A DNA stretch of 64,000 nucleotides, from NCBI GenBank assembly GCA_023703655.1, contig CP097973.1, positions 1,234,170 to 1,298,169 on the forward strand, read 5' to 3'. Each line of letters begins with the position of its first letter. Position 1 is the first letter of the stretch. The notes below the pieces were generated by a model. That model was not told where the DNA came from and did no database searches. It worked only from the letters and a program-made list of their open reading frames with translations. Positions 14,802-23,724 of the stretch are shown piece after piece. The stretch is from SAR86 cluster bacterium. GTDB taxonomy: Bacteria; Pseudomonadota; Gammaproteobacteria; Magnimaribacterales; D2472. A program made the translations under genes and the position numbers.

Positions 14802-15425
14802 TTACCAAACCTCATAGTTGAGTGATGTTAGCAATTCTTTAGACAAAAAAGAATTTATAACTTGAATTTCCTCCTTATTTAGACTTGGGGTCATTAGGGA
14901 TTCTGAGATCTTTTGATCAGTATGAAGTCCTCTTCCATTTACATATGAATCAAAACGAATGAAATTTTTCTGGGTGCCAATAATCTCACATAACTCATTA
15001 TGTATATGCTCTTGTTTATTAAAAAAATCTTCTACATTTATACAGATCGATTTATCTATTTCCTTCGACATATCTAAATAGCTTTGATTTTTTTCATTCC
15101 ATAGCGTTATGACGTTTCTATAATCTTCAATTTGTGCCGAAATAAAGTCTATAAAATCTAACTCTTTAAGTTTGGGATAATGATTAGAGTATGGTTCTTT
15201 ATGCATAGATTTAAGCCATGAAAACGGGTGACGAAAGCAAAATACAAATAGAGTATCCGCTATGTCTAAATCATCTAATTCTTCAGATTTTGGGGCAAGT
15301 CTATGCTTCCATCCCAGAAAATCATAACCGTGAAGCGAAAGATTAAAGTTTTCTCTCAAAAAGACACTCACGGCATTTGTACCAGTGTGCCTTTCACCAA
15401 AAATTTTAAAGTATTTAATAGTCAA
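14802..15425 (-). CDS. Sulfotransferase-like protein
   Basis: The 207-residue protein begins KYFKIFGERHTGTNAVSVFL, a P-loop-like motif that in sulfotransferases binds the 5' phosphate of PAPS, followed by VFCFRHPFSWLKSMH (residues about 60-74), the usual second motif with its Arg and Ser near the 3' phosphate. This ERxTGTN type occurs in marine bacteria and cyanophages. Substrate is unknown; surface polysaccharide or lipid is possible. Its start overlaps the stop of the YbjQ-like gene by four bases. Confidence 0.7.
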   Translation of the reverse strand: MTIKYFKIFGERHTGTNAVSVFLRENFNLSLHGYDFLGWKHRLAPKSEELDDLDIADTLFVFCFRHPFSWLKSMHKEPYSNHYPKLKELDFIDFISAQIEDYRNVITLWNEKNQSYLDMSKEIDKSICINVEDFFNKQEHIHNELCEIIGTQKNFIRFDSYVNGRGLHTDQKISESLMTPSLNKEEIQVINSFLSKELLTSLNYEVW

Positions 15426-15739
15426 TCTTTTAGTTTTACTGCGGTACCAAATGCAATGACTTCAGAAGCGCCTGGTGCGATAGCTGAGGTTTGAAATCTA
15501 AAAGCCAATATAGCATTGGCACCCTTTTCTTCAGCTTGATTTATCATTCTAGCCAAAGCCTCTTCTCTTGCTCGATTTAATAATTTTGAATATCCTTGTA
15601 GTTCTCCGCCAATAATATTTTTAAGTTGGGCAAGTATATCGCTACCAAAATTTCTAGCTCTTACTGTGCTTCCAACCACGAGCCCTAGATATTCATCTAC
15701 TTCTTTGTTTTCAATTGTCGAAGACGTAACTACTAACAT
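15422..15739 (-). CDS. YbjQ/UPF0145 family protein
   Basis: The 105-residue protein matches the UPF0145 (YbjQ) family over its whole length: LVVTSSTIENKEVDEYLGLVVGSTVRARNFG at the start, GELQGYSKLLNRAREEALARM in the middle and GANAILAFRFQTSAI with EVIAFGTAV at the end. Members form pentameric assemblies; their role is not settled. It is the first gene of a short minus-strand operon with the sulfotransferase-like gene and the two-helix membrane protein. Confidence 0.88.
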   Translation of the reverse strand: MLVVTSSTIENKEVDEYLGLVVGSTVRARNFGSDILAQLKNIIGGELQGYSKLLNRAREEALARMINQAEEKGANAILAFRFQTSAIAPGASEVIAFGTAVKLKD

Positions 15740-15777
15740 TGTTTAAAAATAACAGATTCAATATCATAATAGAATTG

Positions 15778-16101
15778 ATGATCGAAACAAAATTTAGTAT
15801 TGGACAATTAGTGAAACATAAATTTTTGCCATTTCGTGGCGTCATTTATGATGTAGATCCTATCTTTAATAATACAGAAGAATGGTATCAATCTATTCCA
15901 AAAGATTTTAGACCTAAAAAAGATCAACCTTTTTACCATTTATTTGCCGAAAATGGTCAAATTTTTTACAACGCTTATGTTTCTGAACAAAACTTGCTAA
16001 TTGATGAATCAAAACTCAAATCAAATCATCCTGATGTTGATATTTTTTTTAATGTATTTGATGGAGAAAAATATCATCAATCAAAAGCAAAAATTAATTA
16101 G
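15778..16101 (+). CDS. hspQ: Heat-shock protein HspQ / hemimethylated-DNA-binding YccV family
   Basis: The start at 15778 (MIETKFSIGQLVKHK) gives 107 residues, the usual HspQ length. Family motifs are GQLVKHKFLPFRGVIYDVDP, the central EEWYQSI and PFYHLFAENG, and YVSEQNLL. HspQ is a small protein that affects Lon-type proteolysis and DnaA stability in enterobacteria. The 3' end overlaps the convergent aminotransferase gene by 8 bp. Confidence 0.88.
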   Translation: MIETKFSIGQLVKHKFLPFRGVIYDVDPIFNNTEEWYQSIPKDFRPKKDQPFYHLFAENGQIFYNAYVSEQNLLIDESKLKSNHPDVDIFFNVFDGEKYHQSKAKIN

Positions 16102-17302
16102 CTTCTAAGTACGCAATCGTTAATGCAACTTCAAAAATTTGCATAGAAGTTTTTATCTCTTTTATGGTTGCTGCAGTTGGAGCTAAACGAATGTTAGAGT
16201 CATTAGGGTCATCAAAATTTGGGTAAGTTGACCCTGCAGGCGTCAAAAGTAACCCAAGTTCTTTGCATATTGATACAGTCCTTTTTGCTAGCCCTTTAGC
16301 AGTATCAAAAGAAACAAAATATCCTCCAGTTGGTTTTGAAAAGCTTCCGAGTTTTGGATCAAGATTTTCAAGCATGTTAATCACTAAATCAAATTTTGGT
16401 TTTAGTATGGCTGCATGCTGATCCATGTGTCCCAAAAGCGCTTCTTTATCATTAAAAAACATGCAATGCCTCATTTGATTTATCTTATCAGGACAAACCA
16501 TCATTCCACCTCGTTGATTTATGACCATGTCAAATAATTGTTTGCCTGCGGCAAAGTAAGATATGCCTCCACCACCGAATGTAATCTTCGAAAATGAACT
16601 CATTATGATTGTTTTATCTTCCATGCCTGCATCTACAGCAAGGCCCCATAGTGAGGATTGTTTGATTGTGGTATCAAAATCATGAAACATGTAAGCATGA
16701 TCAAAGATACAAATGCTATCTTTGGCATGCTGCTTAAATAAAGCTAAAAGTTGTTTAATATTTGAATCCGAATAAGTATGACCAGTTGGATTTGAATGTC
16801 TTGGAACAAATATGCCCCCTACTACATTTCTTTCAGATTTAAGAGCACGTTCTAATGCTATAAGATCAATCCCATCTTCTTGGAAAGGAACACAAATAGT
16901 GTCAATTTCAAAATCTTCTAGTATTCTAAAGTGCCTGTCAAAACCTGGTGTTGGACAAATAAAACTTGGCTTATTTATGTCCTTCCATGCCTTTGGTTTG
17001 CCCATTAAATACATAGCAAGTACTGTTTGATAACATATTAGCAAACTAGATTGTTCGCATACTGCAGTCGTTTCATACTCACTACCTAATAATGAAGATG
17101 CGAGTACTCGAGCTTGTTTAATTCCAAGTGGGTGGCCATAATTTCTTATATCAATGCCTTCTTCTGTATGAGATGGAGGCACAATGCTAAGCATTTCATC
17201 GGACAAATCTAATTGATCGGAAGCAGGCCTTCCTCTAGTGAGGTCAATATTTAGACCCATACTTTTCAGCGAGTCATATTTATTTTTTAGATCTTCATCC
17301 AT
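16094..17302 (-). CDS. PLP-dependent aminotransferase, aspartate aminotransferase-like class Ic
   Basis: From the ATG at 17302 the protein has 402 residues and begins MDEDLKNKYDSLKSMG before the substrate-loop motif LTRGRPASDQLDLSD. Fold-type I features include HSNPTGHTYS (about 170-180), the FDHAY motif with its Asp, and the PLP-lysine stretch SSFSKITFGGGG. The pattern fits the aminotransferase family PF12897, members of which include aspartate aminotransferases related to the MocR type. A longer in-frame ORF reaching 17413 is rejected because it would run into the divergent rmuC gene. The exact donor and acceptor are not determinable. Confidence 0.85.
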   Translation of the reverse strand: MDEDLKNKYDSLKSMGLNIDLTRGRPASDQLDLSDEMLSIVPPSHTEEGIDIRNYGHPLGIKQARVLASSLLGSEYETTAVCEQSSLLICYQTVLAMYLMGKPKAWKDINKPSFICPTPGFDRHFRILEDFEIDTICVPFQEDGIDLIALERALKSERNVVGGIFVPRHSNPTGHTYSDSNIKQLLALFKQHAKDSICIFDHAYMFHDFDTTIKQSSLWGLAVDAGMEDKTIIMSSFSKITFGGGGISYFAAGKQLFDMVINQRGGMMVCPDKINQMRHCMFFNDKEALLGHMDQHAAILKPKFDLVINMLENLDPKLGSFSKPTGGYFVSFDTAKGLAKRTVSICKELGLLLTPAGSTYPNFDDPNDSNIRLAPTAATIKEIKTSMQIFEVALTIAYLEAN

Positions 17303-17348
17303 AGTATTATGTAAATATAATGGACACATTTTACAGGATAAACTAGAA

Positions 17349-18245
17349 ATGGATGGAATAACTGTTTTAATAATGCTCTCAATTGCAATTTTAGTGCTAT
17401 TAATTTTTATCATTTTAAGATCATCAAAACCAGACCAGACAAAAAAGACAGATGAGTCATTAACCCTACTTGATAGATCATTTGAGCGGCAAGAGATAAA
17501 GCTAAATGATTTAGCTGATCAATTAATAGAATTTAATAAGCCACTTGATAAATTAAATCGATATTTATCAGGCGGCACCCAAGCAGGTAAATTTGGAGAA
17601 TGGTCACTTGAATCAATTATTAGTGATATCTTGCCAACTAATCAATATGAAAAAAATGCAGAAACTATTTCTGGATCAGGTAAAAGAGTAGAATTTGCTA
17701 TCAAATTACCTGAAGGGCTGTTGATGCCAATTGATGCAAAATTTCCCTCAGGTCTATACGACGGCTACCTTGAAGCAACACGATCTGGTGATGACAAATT
17801 AGTAAAGAATTCTTTGAACGAAATCAGAAGAAAAGTTCTATCAGATGCCGAGGATATAAATACAAAATATATTCAATCTGGTATCACCACTGATATGGGT
17901 GTAATGTTTATACCCAGTGAAGCCTTACTTCAATTAATCGATACTATCGATAACATCAGGGAGCAAATTTTTAGAGATCATAGAATTTTAATACTGGGTC
18001 CCAATTCTTTGGCTGCATACCTTATTAGCATAAATGTTGGTTTTAAAACCATCTCTCTAAATGAAAGAGCTAGCGAAATAATGATTGAGTTTGGCAAACT
18101 TAAAAAAGAGTTTGAAAACTTTAGTTCCTCTACTGAAGAATTAGATAAAAAAGTAAATGCATTGCAAAAAACAATCAATGAGCATTTAACTAGAGAAAGA
18201 CAGATGGCTAAGGCTCTTAAAAATATGGATCAATTAGAGAAATAA
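17349..18245 (+). CDS. rmuC: DNA recombination protein RmuC
   Basis: From the ATG at 17349 (MDGITVLIMLS) the protein has 298 residues. It has an N-terminal membrane anchor (about 4-23), a short coiled coil, and the RmuC domain with KFGEWSLESIISDILP, VEFAIKLP, PIDAKFPSGLYDGY and ILGPNSLAAYL. RmuC proteins limit inversion of short inverted repeats and have a PD-(D/E)XK-like fold; the visible PIDAKFP contains the expected Asp and Lys. The gene is shorter than E. coli rmuC because the N-terminal coiled coil is reduced. It is divergent from the aminotransferase gene with 46 bp between starts. Confidence 0.9.
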   Translation: MDGITVLIMLSIAILVLLIFIILRSSKPDQTKKTDESLTLLDRSFERQEIKLNDLADQLIEFNKPLDKLNRYLSGGTQAGKFGEWSLESIISDILPTNQYEKNAETISGSGKRVEFAIKLPEGLLMPIDAKFPSGLYDGYLEATRSGDDKLVKNSLNEIRRKVLSDAEDINTKYIQSGITTDMGVMFIPSEALLQLIDTIDNIREQIFRDHRILILGPNSLAAYLISINVGFKTISLNERASEIMIEFGKLKKEFENFSSSTEELDKKVNALQKTINEHLTRERQMAKALKNMDQLEK

Positions 18246-19073
18246 CTACAGATAAAATCTTCTCCACATGTTCATACCAAACATTAAGGCTGCTATCCAA
18301 AGGACTAATTCAATAACATTTGGGTTACTGTTATAGCCAAAGAATCCCTTCAAAAAAACTCCAATTATTCCTTTATCATGCATCGGATGATAATCTCCAT
18401 CATTGATGGGCTGAAGAATATCCCAGGGTCTATAAATTTCTTCTTTTTTGATTTGATCGGACTTCACTAGATACTCTTCTAACTCATGTGTACCATATGC
18501 GACCATTCCAGCGGATAAAAATACTAAAAGCAAAGTTGTATATTTAAAAATATATTTCAAATTAACCTTTCTGCCTTGTTGAACAATTAAATAGCCAATA
18601 GCAATCGCCATTAGTGCTCCGATAACAAAACCTACATATGAAAAACTACCAGTTATTGAGAAGCTAGATATTAAAAATACTGCCGTTTCAAAGCCCTCCC
18701 TTAGAATTGCAAAAAATACTACTAAGAATATGCCCCATGAAGATAGTGCAAGAGCTTGAGTAGCTTGATCTTCAAGTATTTTTCTGTCGCTGACATGTTT
18801 TGAGAGCCAGAAAATAACATACCATATTAATAATGCTGTTATATACAAAAAGACTCCCTCAAATAAAGCTCTAATTGAATCATTGCCAAGGGCGTTTTTT
18901 GCTTGGATAACTGAATATCCAACCAGAATGCTGGCAAGAATAGAAGCGGCGACAGCCAACCAAAGCTTTGGTAACTGATCAGTCTGATTAGTTTTAATGA
19001 GTAAGAGATAGATTATTCCTACAACGAGTGATGCCTCTAACACTTCCCTAAAAACAATTATAAATTCTGCCAA
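18246..19073 (-). CDS. FTR1-family iron permease (EfeU-like)
   Basis: This 275-residue inner-membrane protein has seven likely helices and the two Fe-binding REXXE motifs of the family: FREVLEASL (residues 8-16) and LREGFETAVF (about 123-132). FTR1/EfeU permeases import iron across the inner membrane. No efeO or efeB gene is adjacent, so the partner for oxidation or capture is unknown. A near-perfect Fur box lies 18-36 bp upstream. The stop abuts the convergent rmuC gene. Confidence 0.9.
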   Translation of the reverse strand: MAEFIIVFREVLEASLVVGIIYLLLIKTNQTDQLPKLWLAVAASILASILVGYSVIQAKNALGNDSIRALFEGVFLYITALLIWYVIFWLSKHVSDRKILEDQATQALALSSWGIFLVVFFAILREGFETAVFLISSFSITGSFSYVGFVIGALMAIAIGYLIVQQGRKVNLKYIFKYTTLLLVFLSAGMVAYGTHELEEYLVKSDQIKKEEIYRPWDILQPINDGDYHPMHDKGIIGVFLKGFFGYNSNPNVIELVLWIAALMFGMNMWRRFYL

Positions 19074-19090
19074 ATTAATGCCTTCTAGAT

Positions 19091-19109
19091 GCGAATGATT
19101 ATCATTATC
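19091..19109 (-). promoter_or_regulatory. Fur box upstream of the iron permease
   Basis: On the minus strand the site reads GATAATGATAATCATTCGC and matches the 19-bp Fur consensus at 17 positions. It sits 18-36 bp upstream of the permease start, where Fe-Fur would block transcription. It is also about 60 bp upstream of gcvT on the other strand, but glycine cleavage genes are not usual Fur targets. Confidence 0.85.
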
Positions 19110-19169
19110 ATTATAACAAATTCTTGTTAAGCTTAAAGTAGCTTAAAATAATGTACATAAAAAATTATC

Positions 19170-20219
19170 ATGAATAAAACTTTCTTACATGATTTCCATC
19201 TTAAAAATAATGCAAAAATGGTTAACTTTAGTGGATGGGAAATGCCACTAAATTATGGTTCTCAGTTAGATGAACATCTAAAAGTGAGAGAGAATGTTGG
19301 AATGTTTGACGTCTCTCATATGACAGTTTTTGAAGTCTTTGGAAAAGATGCAGAAGAATTTCTTAAGAAAATTCTTTCAAATGATATTGCTAAAATTAAA
19401 ACTAATGGAGAAGCCATCTACAGTCTTCTTTTGAATGAGGCTGGCAAAATCTTAGATGACCTTATTGTATACAATCTTAATGAAAAATATTTTATTGTTT
19501 CAAATTGTGCAACCAAAGAAAGGGATGAGGAGTGGCTCAAAGAAAATGCTATGGCTTTTGAGGTTAAAGTTGAGCATAAAGAGGATTTTGGAATAATCGC
19601 AATTCAGGGGCCTGATGTAAGTGATTTTTTTGAAAAAAATATAGGTGCATCAATTGTGAACCTAAAAAATTTTGAATGTGCATCTCACAAAGGCCTTATT
19701 TTCGCCCGTACTGGCTACACGGGTGAGGATGGATTTGAGATCATCGGTAACAAAGAAGCATTATTAGAACTATGGAATGAATTCAATGATGCAGGTGTTG
19801 ACCCCATTGGATTGGGCGCAAGAGATACCCTCAGAATTGAAGCAGGATTATGCCTATACGGGACTGATATGAATGATAAAACACATCCCTATGAGTGTAA
19901 CCTTGGATGGACTGTTGACATGAACGATAAAGAAAGGCATTTCATTGGAAAGAAAAGCTTAATGAAAATTGATCCAAAAAAATCAAAAAAACTAGTGGGT
20001 GTAGTTTTAGAAGACAAAGGTATTCTTAGAGCAGGTTATGAAATCAGTGACGGCAAATCTAATGGCGAAATTTTATCTGGAACATTCTCACCAGTCTTAA
20101 AAAAAAGTATTGGGTTTGCAAGGGTTACTTCTGAGTTTGGGTCAACTGGAACAGTTATTATTAGAAATAATGCATTAAATGTTGAGATAGTCTCACCTCG
20201 CTTCATAAAAAAGAGATAA
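19170..20219 (+). CDS. gcvT: Glycine cleavage system T protein (aminomethyltransferase)
   Basis: The 349-residue protein carries the tetrahydrofolate-binding GcvT fold: MVNFSGWEMPLNYG, MFDVSHMTVFEVFGKDA, GIIAIQGPD, FARTGYTGEDGFEI, GLGARDTLRIEAGLCLYG and HPYECNLGWTVD. It transfers the methylene of glycine from GcvH to tetrahydrofolate and releases ammonia. It is followed by gcvH at 9 bp and a broken gcvP. No glycine riboswitch is visible in the 96 bp upstream. Without an intact P protein it could still act on methylene groups but not in the full cycle. Confidence 0.95.
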   Translation: MNKTFLHDFHLKNNAKMVNFSGWEMPLNYGSQLDEHLKVRENVGMFDVSHMTVFEVFGKDAEEFLKKILSNDIAKIKTNGEAIYSLLLNEAGKILDDLIVYNLNEKYFIVSNCATKERDEEWLKENAMAFEVKVEHKEDFGIIAIQGPDVSDFFEKNIGASIVNLKNFECASHKGLIFARTGYTGEDGFEIIGNKEALLELWNEFNDAGVDPIGLGARDTLRIEAGLCLYGTDMNDKTHPYECNLGWTVDMNDKERHFIGKKSLMKIDPKKSKKLVGVVLEDKGILRAGYEISDGKSNGEILSGTFSPVLKKSIGFARVTSEFGSTGTVIIRNNALNVEIVSPRFIKKR

Positions 20220-20228
20220 AATATATTT

Positions 20229-20615
20229 GTGAGTGATATACCGGGTGATTTAAAGTTTCTTTCTTCGCATGAGTGGGCTCGTGTAAACGACGACGGCACA
20301 GTTACTATTGGGATAAGTGATCATGCTCAAAGTCAACTTGGAGATATAGTCTATGTTGAATTACCAGAAATTGGTAAGGAAGTTGAATTTGAAGGAGACA
20401 CTGCAATTGTTGAGTCTGTTAAGGCGGCATCGGATGTTTATTCTCCAATAAGTGGTGAAATAGTTGAAACAAATGATGCTATAGAACAAGAACCTGAAAT
20501 TATTAATCAGTCTCCCTTTGAAGAAGGTTGGTTCTTTAAAATTAAGCCCCATAACATAGATGAGTTGAGTGAACTTTTGTCTCCAGAAGAATACTCAGAA
20601 ATTTGCGAAGATTAA
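20229..20615 (+). CDS. gcvH: Glycine cleavage system H protein (lipoyl carrier)
   Basis: The 128-residue protein starts at a GTG at 20229. It has the lipoyl domain with the lipoylated lysine in VESVKAASDVYSP, preceded by ISDHAQSQLGDIVYVELPEIG and followed by NQSPFEEGWFFKIK. It shuttles the aminomethyl group between P, T and L proteins, and its lysine would be lipoylated with the help of the LipA/LipB pair at 47-49 kb. It lies between gcvT and the chimeric gcvP. Confidence 0.95.
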   Translation: MSDIPGDLKFLSSHEWARVNDDGTVTIGISDHAQSQLGDIVYVELPEIGKEVEFEGDTAIVESVKAASDVYSPISGEIVETNDAIEQEPEIINQSPFEEGWFFKIKPHNIDELSELLSPEEYSEICED

Positions 20616-20621
20616 ATAACT

Positions 20622-22151
20622 ATGCCTAAAAAAGAAATTCTTGATAAGAAGAAACCTTCGTTTAGTAAGACTCCTGATGACTTAAATATTGAAGGTTTTG
20701 CCAAAAGACATATCGGGCTTAAAAAGGAAGATATTCAATCAATAACTAATGAGCTGGGATTCAATGATCTAGTTGATTTTGTTAATGCCGTTGTTCCAAA
20801 TAATATTCTAATTGACGGAACTAGCGATTCAGATGGACTTTCTGAAGAGGAAGCACTTAACAAACTTAAATCTATTGCGAAAAAGAATAAAATCTACAAG
20901 ACATTCATAGGTCAGGGTTATTATCCAAGTTTTACTCCAAGTATTATTAAAAGAAAAGTATTTGAGAATCCTGGTTGGTACACCTCCTATACTCCATATC
21001 AAGCTGAAATTTCCCAAGGAAGACTTGAAGCACTTATAAATTTTCAGACAATGGTTCAAGATTTGACAGATTTAGATATTTCAAATGCATCATTGCTTGA
21101 TGAACCTACTGCAGCAGCAGAAGCAATGGCCCTTGCAAATAGAACAACAAAATTGAAGTCAAAACTTTTTTTATTAGATGCAAATTCATTTCCACAAACA
21201 CAATCAGTTGTTCTCTCTCGAGCAAGACCACTTAATATTGAGGTAATAATTGATAAACCTGAAAACTTCAAGAACTACGAGGCATTTGGAGCATTAATAC
21301 AGTACCCAGGAAATGATGGCTCAATAAAGGACTATACTGAAATTGTTTCTAATCTTAATAAAAAATCAACTATTGCTATTGCCGCGACAGACTTACTTGC
21401 TCTAACTCTTATAAAATCACCAGGTGAAATGGGATTTGATATTGCTATTGGAAATTCTCAACGGTTTGGAGTTCCACTAGGATTTGGTGGGCCACATGCA
21501 GCTTTTATGTCTGCTAAAGAATCTTTCAAGAGATCAATTCCAGGCAGGCTAGTTGGGGCATCAATAGATAAATTTGGAAATACTGCATACAGACTTGCAT
21601 TACAGACTCGGGAACAACATATAAGAAGAGAAAAAGCAACCTCAAATATCTGTACTGCTCAGGCATTACTAGCAATCATGGCAAGTTTTTATGCCATTTA
21701 TCACGGACCTGATGGTTTGAAGAATATTGCAATACTCTGTAAAAGATCGAAAACTGATAATTGGCAGTTTCCTCAAGGAGGTATTGATAAAAAAGAAACT
21801 CCGTTGGATGCAGCTTATAGAGAATTATTTGAAGAGGTAAATATTCAAAAGAATCAGGTTGAATTAATATCAGAATATCCTGAATGGATTAAGTATGATC
21901 TGCCACCTAAATTCAAAAAGACGCCTTATACATTGAATGGCTTTAAAGGACAAAATCAAAAGTGGTTCTTATTTATGCTTAAGGAAGATGTAAACATTTC
22001 TTTTCATAATGATGTGAAACCGGAATTCGATTCATATGATTGGGTAAATTATTGGAGTCCATTAGAAAAGATAATTTACTTCAAAAAAGATGTTTATGAG
22101 AAGGTATTGAAGGGCTTTTCAGAGAAATTTACTGAGCTATGTTTGAAATAG
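20622..22151 (+). CDS. Chimeric ORF: N-terminal third of GcvP fused in frame to truncated RppH (Nudix)
   Basis: Residues 1-370 are typical glycine dehydrogenase (GcvP): FAKRHIGL, PGWYTSYTPYQAEISQGRLEA, SLLDEPTAAAEAM, RFGVPLGFGGPHAAF, ALQTREQHIRREKATSNICTAQALL, YAIYHGPDGLKNIA. The next residue begins RppH: ILCKRSKTDNWQFPQGG, the Nudix box (residues 386-408), GQNQKWFLF and IIYFKKDVYEKVLKGF. The GcvP part stops at about residue 370 of some 950, so its PLP-lysine half is missing. RppH lacks about 20-30 N-terminal residues with the first strand, and its Nudix box has Asn in place of the final Gly. The junction lies near 21732. A deletion or an assembly error would both explain it. As drawn, glycine decarboxylase is dead and RNA pyrophosphohydrolase doubtful. 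Confidence 0.85.
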   Translation: MPKKEILDKKKPSFSKTPDDLNIEGFAKRHIGLKKEDIQSITNELGFNDLVDFVNAVVPNNILIDGTSDSDGLSEEEALNKLKSIAKKNKIYKTFIGQGYYPSFTPSIIKRKVFENPGWYTSYTPYQAEISQGRLEALINFQTMVQDLTDLDISNASLLDEPTAAAEAMALANRTTKLKSKLFLLDANSFPQTQSVVLSRARPLNIEVIIDKPENFKNYEAFGALIQYPGNDGSIKDYTEIVSNLNKKSTIAIAATDLLALTLIKSPGEMGFDIAIGNSQRFGVPLGFGGPHAAFMSAKESFKRSIPGRLVGASIDKFGNTAYRLALQTREQHIRREKATSNICTAQALLAIMASFYAIYHGPDGLKNIAILCKRSKTDNWQFPQGGIDKKETPLDAAYRELFEEVNIQKNQVELISEYPEWIKYDLPPKFKKTPYTLNGFKGQNQKWFLFMLKEDVNISFHNDVKPEFDSYDWVNYWSPLEKIIYFKKDVYEKVLKGFSEKFTELCLK

Positions 22152-22921
22152 CTTTATTCATAGTAGTTGGAATTTTTGCAGGAATCCTAGCCGGCTTACT
22201 GGGCGTGGGTGGTGGCTCAATTATTGTGCCTACTCTATTTTTTGTTTTCTCATGGTTAAATTTTCCAGATGCAACAAATATTCAGATGGCAATTGCAACA
22301 TCACTTGCATGTATTGTAATAACAAGTATTTCCTCAACTATATCTCATAATAAGAAAGATGGGGTGCGATGGGACGTGTTCATAGTGCTTAGTATAGGTA
22401 TTCCGATGGGTGCATTTATTGGAGTTAATTTTATTTACCTTGTAAGTGATTTACTACTTAAGCTGATCATTGCTGTATTCATAATTTATGTTGGAATATC
22501 CTCATTCTCGAACAAAAAAAGTGAATTCATAGAAATTAAAAGTAGTGCCCCTAAAAATATTGTAGTTGGTTCAATCATCGGATTATTGTCAATTCCACTT
22601 GGAATTGGAGGTGGGAGTTTTTGTGTTCCATATTTAAGAATGCTTGGTTTCGATATAAGGCGCGCTATTGGAACATCTGCTGCATGCGGTATTACTATAT
22701 CAATTGCTTCAACAATTTTATTTTTATTAAAAGACAGTCTTGATAGCTTAAATCCAAATTTAGGTATTATTTATTGGCCAGCAGTTTTTTGGATAAGCAT
22801 GAGTAGTGTATTTTTTACAAGAGTTGGGGCTAATATGTCTTACCGCATAAATGAAGAGCTGCTTAAAAAGATTTTTGGTGCGGTTATAATTTTGCTAGGT
22901 ATATTGCTTTTTATAAATTGA
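22139..22921 (+). CDS. TauE/SafE family transporter
   Basis: The 260-residue inner-membrane protein has about eight helices in two repeats, each opening with the family motif: FAGILAGLLGVGGGSIIVP at the start and GSIIGLLSIPLGIGGGSFCVP in the middle. The family exports or imports sulfite, sulfonates or other organic anions; substrate here is unknown. It overlaps the end of the chimeric ORF by 13 bp. The order rppH-tauE-lgt-thyA is typical for gammaproteobacteria, which supports the 3' half of that chimera being in its native place. Confidence 0.88.
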   Translation: MFEIALFIVVGIFAGILAGLLGVGGGSIIVPTLFFVFSWLNFPDATNIQMAIATSLACIVITSISSTISHNKKDGVRWDVFIVLSIGIPMGAFIGVNFIYLVSDLLLKLIIAVFIIYVGISSFSNKKSEFIEIKSSAPKNIVVGSIIGLLSIPLGIGGGSFCVPYLRMLGFDIRRAIGTSAACGITISIASTILFLLKDSLDSLNPNLGIIYWPAVFWISMSSVFFTRVGANMSYRINEELLKKIFGAVIILLGILLFIN

Positions 22922-23724
22922 TGATAGATTTACCAGATTTTTTCAATAATCCAAGTCTTATAAGTTTTGGCGCATTCAAGATCCAATATTATTCTTTAAC
23001 CTGGATTATATCGGCGCTATTAATATACTTTTACTTAAAGAATCATAGAATTATTAGAGATCTAGGCCTTAACCAGAAAATAGTTAGCGATATGGTAATT
23101 ATTTATGGGTTATTCTTCGGCGCAATGATTGGTGGAAGGTTGGGCTACATGTTTTTTTATGATCTTCAAAGATGGATTGAAGATCCCTTTAGATTGTTTT
23201 TCCTATGGCAAGGAGGTCTTAGTTTTCATGGAGGTTTAATAGGAGTAATTGTTAGTTTATATGTATTCTCCATTAAGCAAAAAATAAGCTTTCTTGCCTT
23301 AATGGATTCAATTGCTCTAGCAATGCCAATAGGTCTTGGGTTAGTGAGGATTGGAAACTTTCTCAATGGTGAACTTTTTGGTAGACCTACAAATGGAGAA
23401 TGGGGATTTATCTTTCCTACTGATCCATTGGGTATACCAAGGCATCCATCACAACTTTACGAGTGTTTTCTTGAAGGAATAATATTATTTTTTGTGTTGA
23501 ATTATATCGCTAGACAAAATGTTGCAAAGGGAGTTACTGCATCAGCTTTATTAATTTTTTATGGGCTTTTTAGGTTTATTATTGAATTCTTTAGACAGCC
23601 AGATATACACATTGGTTTAATTGCGTTTGACCTGAGTATGGGTCAAATTCTATCTTTGCCGATGATGATAATTGGTTTAGTATTAGTTGTGGTATTTCAA
23701 AGAAACAATGCAACAATATCTTGA
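22921..23724 (+). CDS. lgt: Prolipoprotein diacylglyceryl transferase
   Basis: From the ATG at 22921 (overlapping the tauE stop as TGATG) the protein has 267 residues and about seven helices. Family motifs are GGRLGYMFFYD, WQGGLSFHGGLIGVI, the Lgt signature GLVRIGNFLNGELFGRPT and RHPSQLYE. It adds diacylglycerol from phosphatidylglycerol to the lipobox Cys, the first step of lipoprotein maturation, needed for several lipoproteins in this window. It overlaps thyA by 17 bp. Confidence 0.95.
   Translation: MIDLPDFFNNPSLISFGAFKIQYYSLTWIISALLIYFYLKNHRIIRDLGLNQKIVSDMVIIYGLFFGAMIGGRLGYMFFYDLQRWIEDPFRLFFLWQGGLSFHGGLIGVIVSLYVFSIKQKISFLALMDSIALAMPIGLGLVRIGNFLNGELFGRPTNGEWGFIFPTDPLGIPRHPSQLYECFLEGIILFFVLNYIARQNVAKGVTASALLIFYGLFRFIIEFFRQPDIHIGLIAFDLSMGQILSLPMMIIGLVLVVVFQRNNATIS

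Noticed and set aside
17303-17413. N-terminal extension of the aminotransferase
   Set aside because: The extra 37 residues overlap the divergent rmuC start and do not resemble the family; the ATG at 17302 gives the normal N-terminus.
19074-19169. Glycine riboswitch in front of gcvT
   Set aside because: The gap is 96 bp and holds a Fur box; none of the conserved glycine aptamer blocks is seen.
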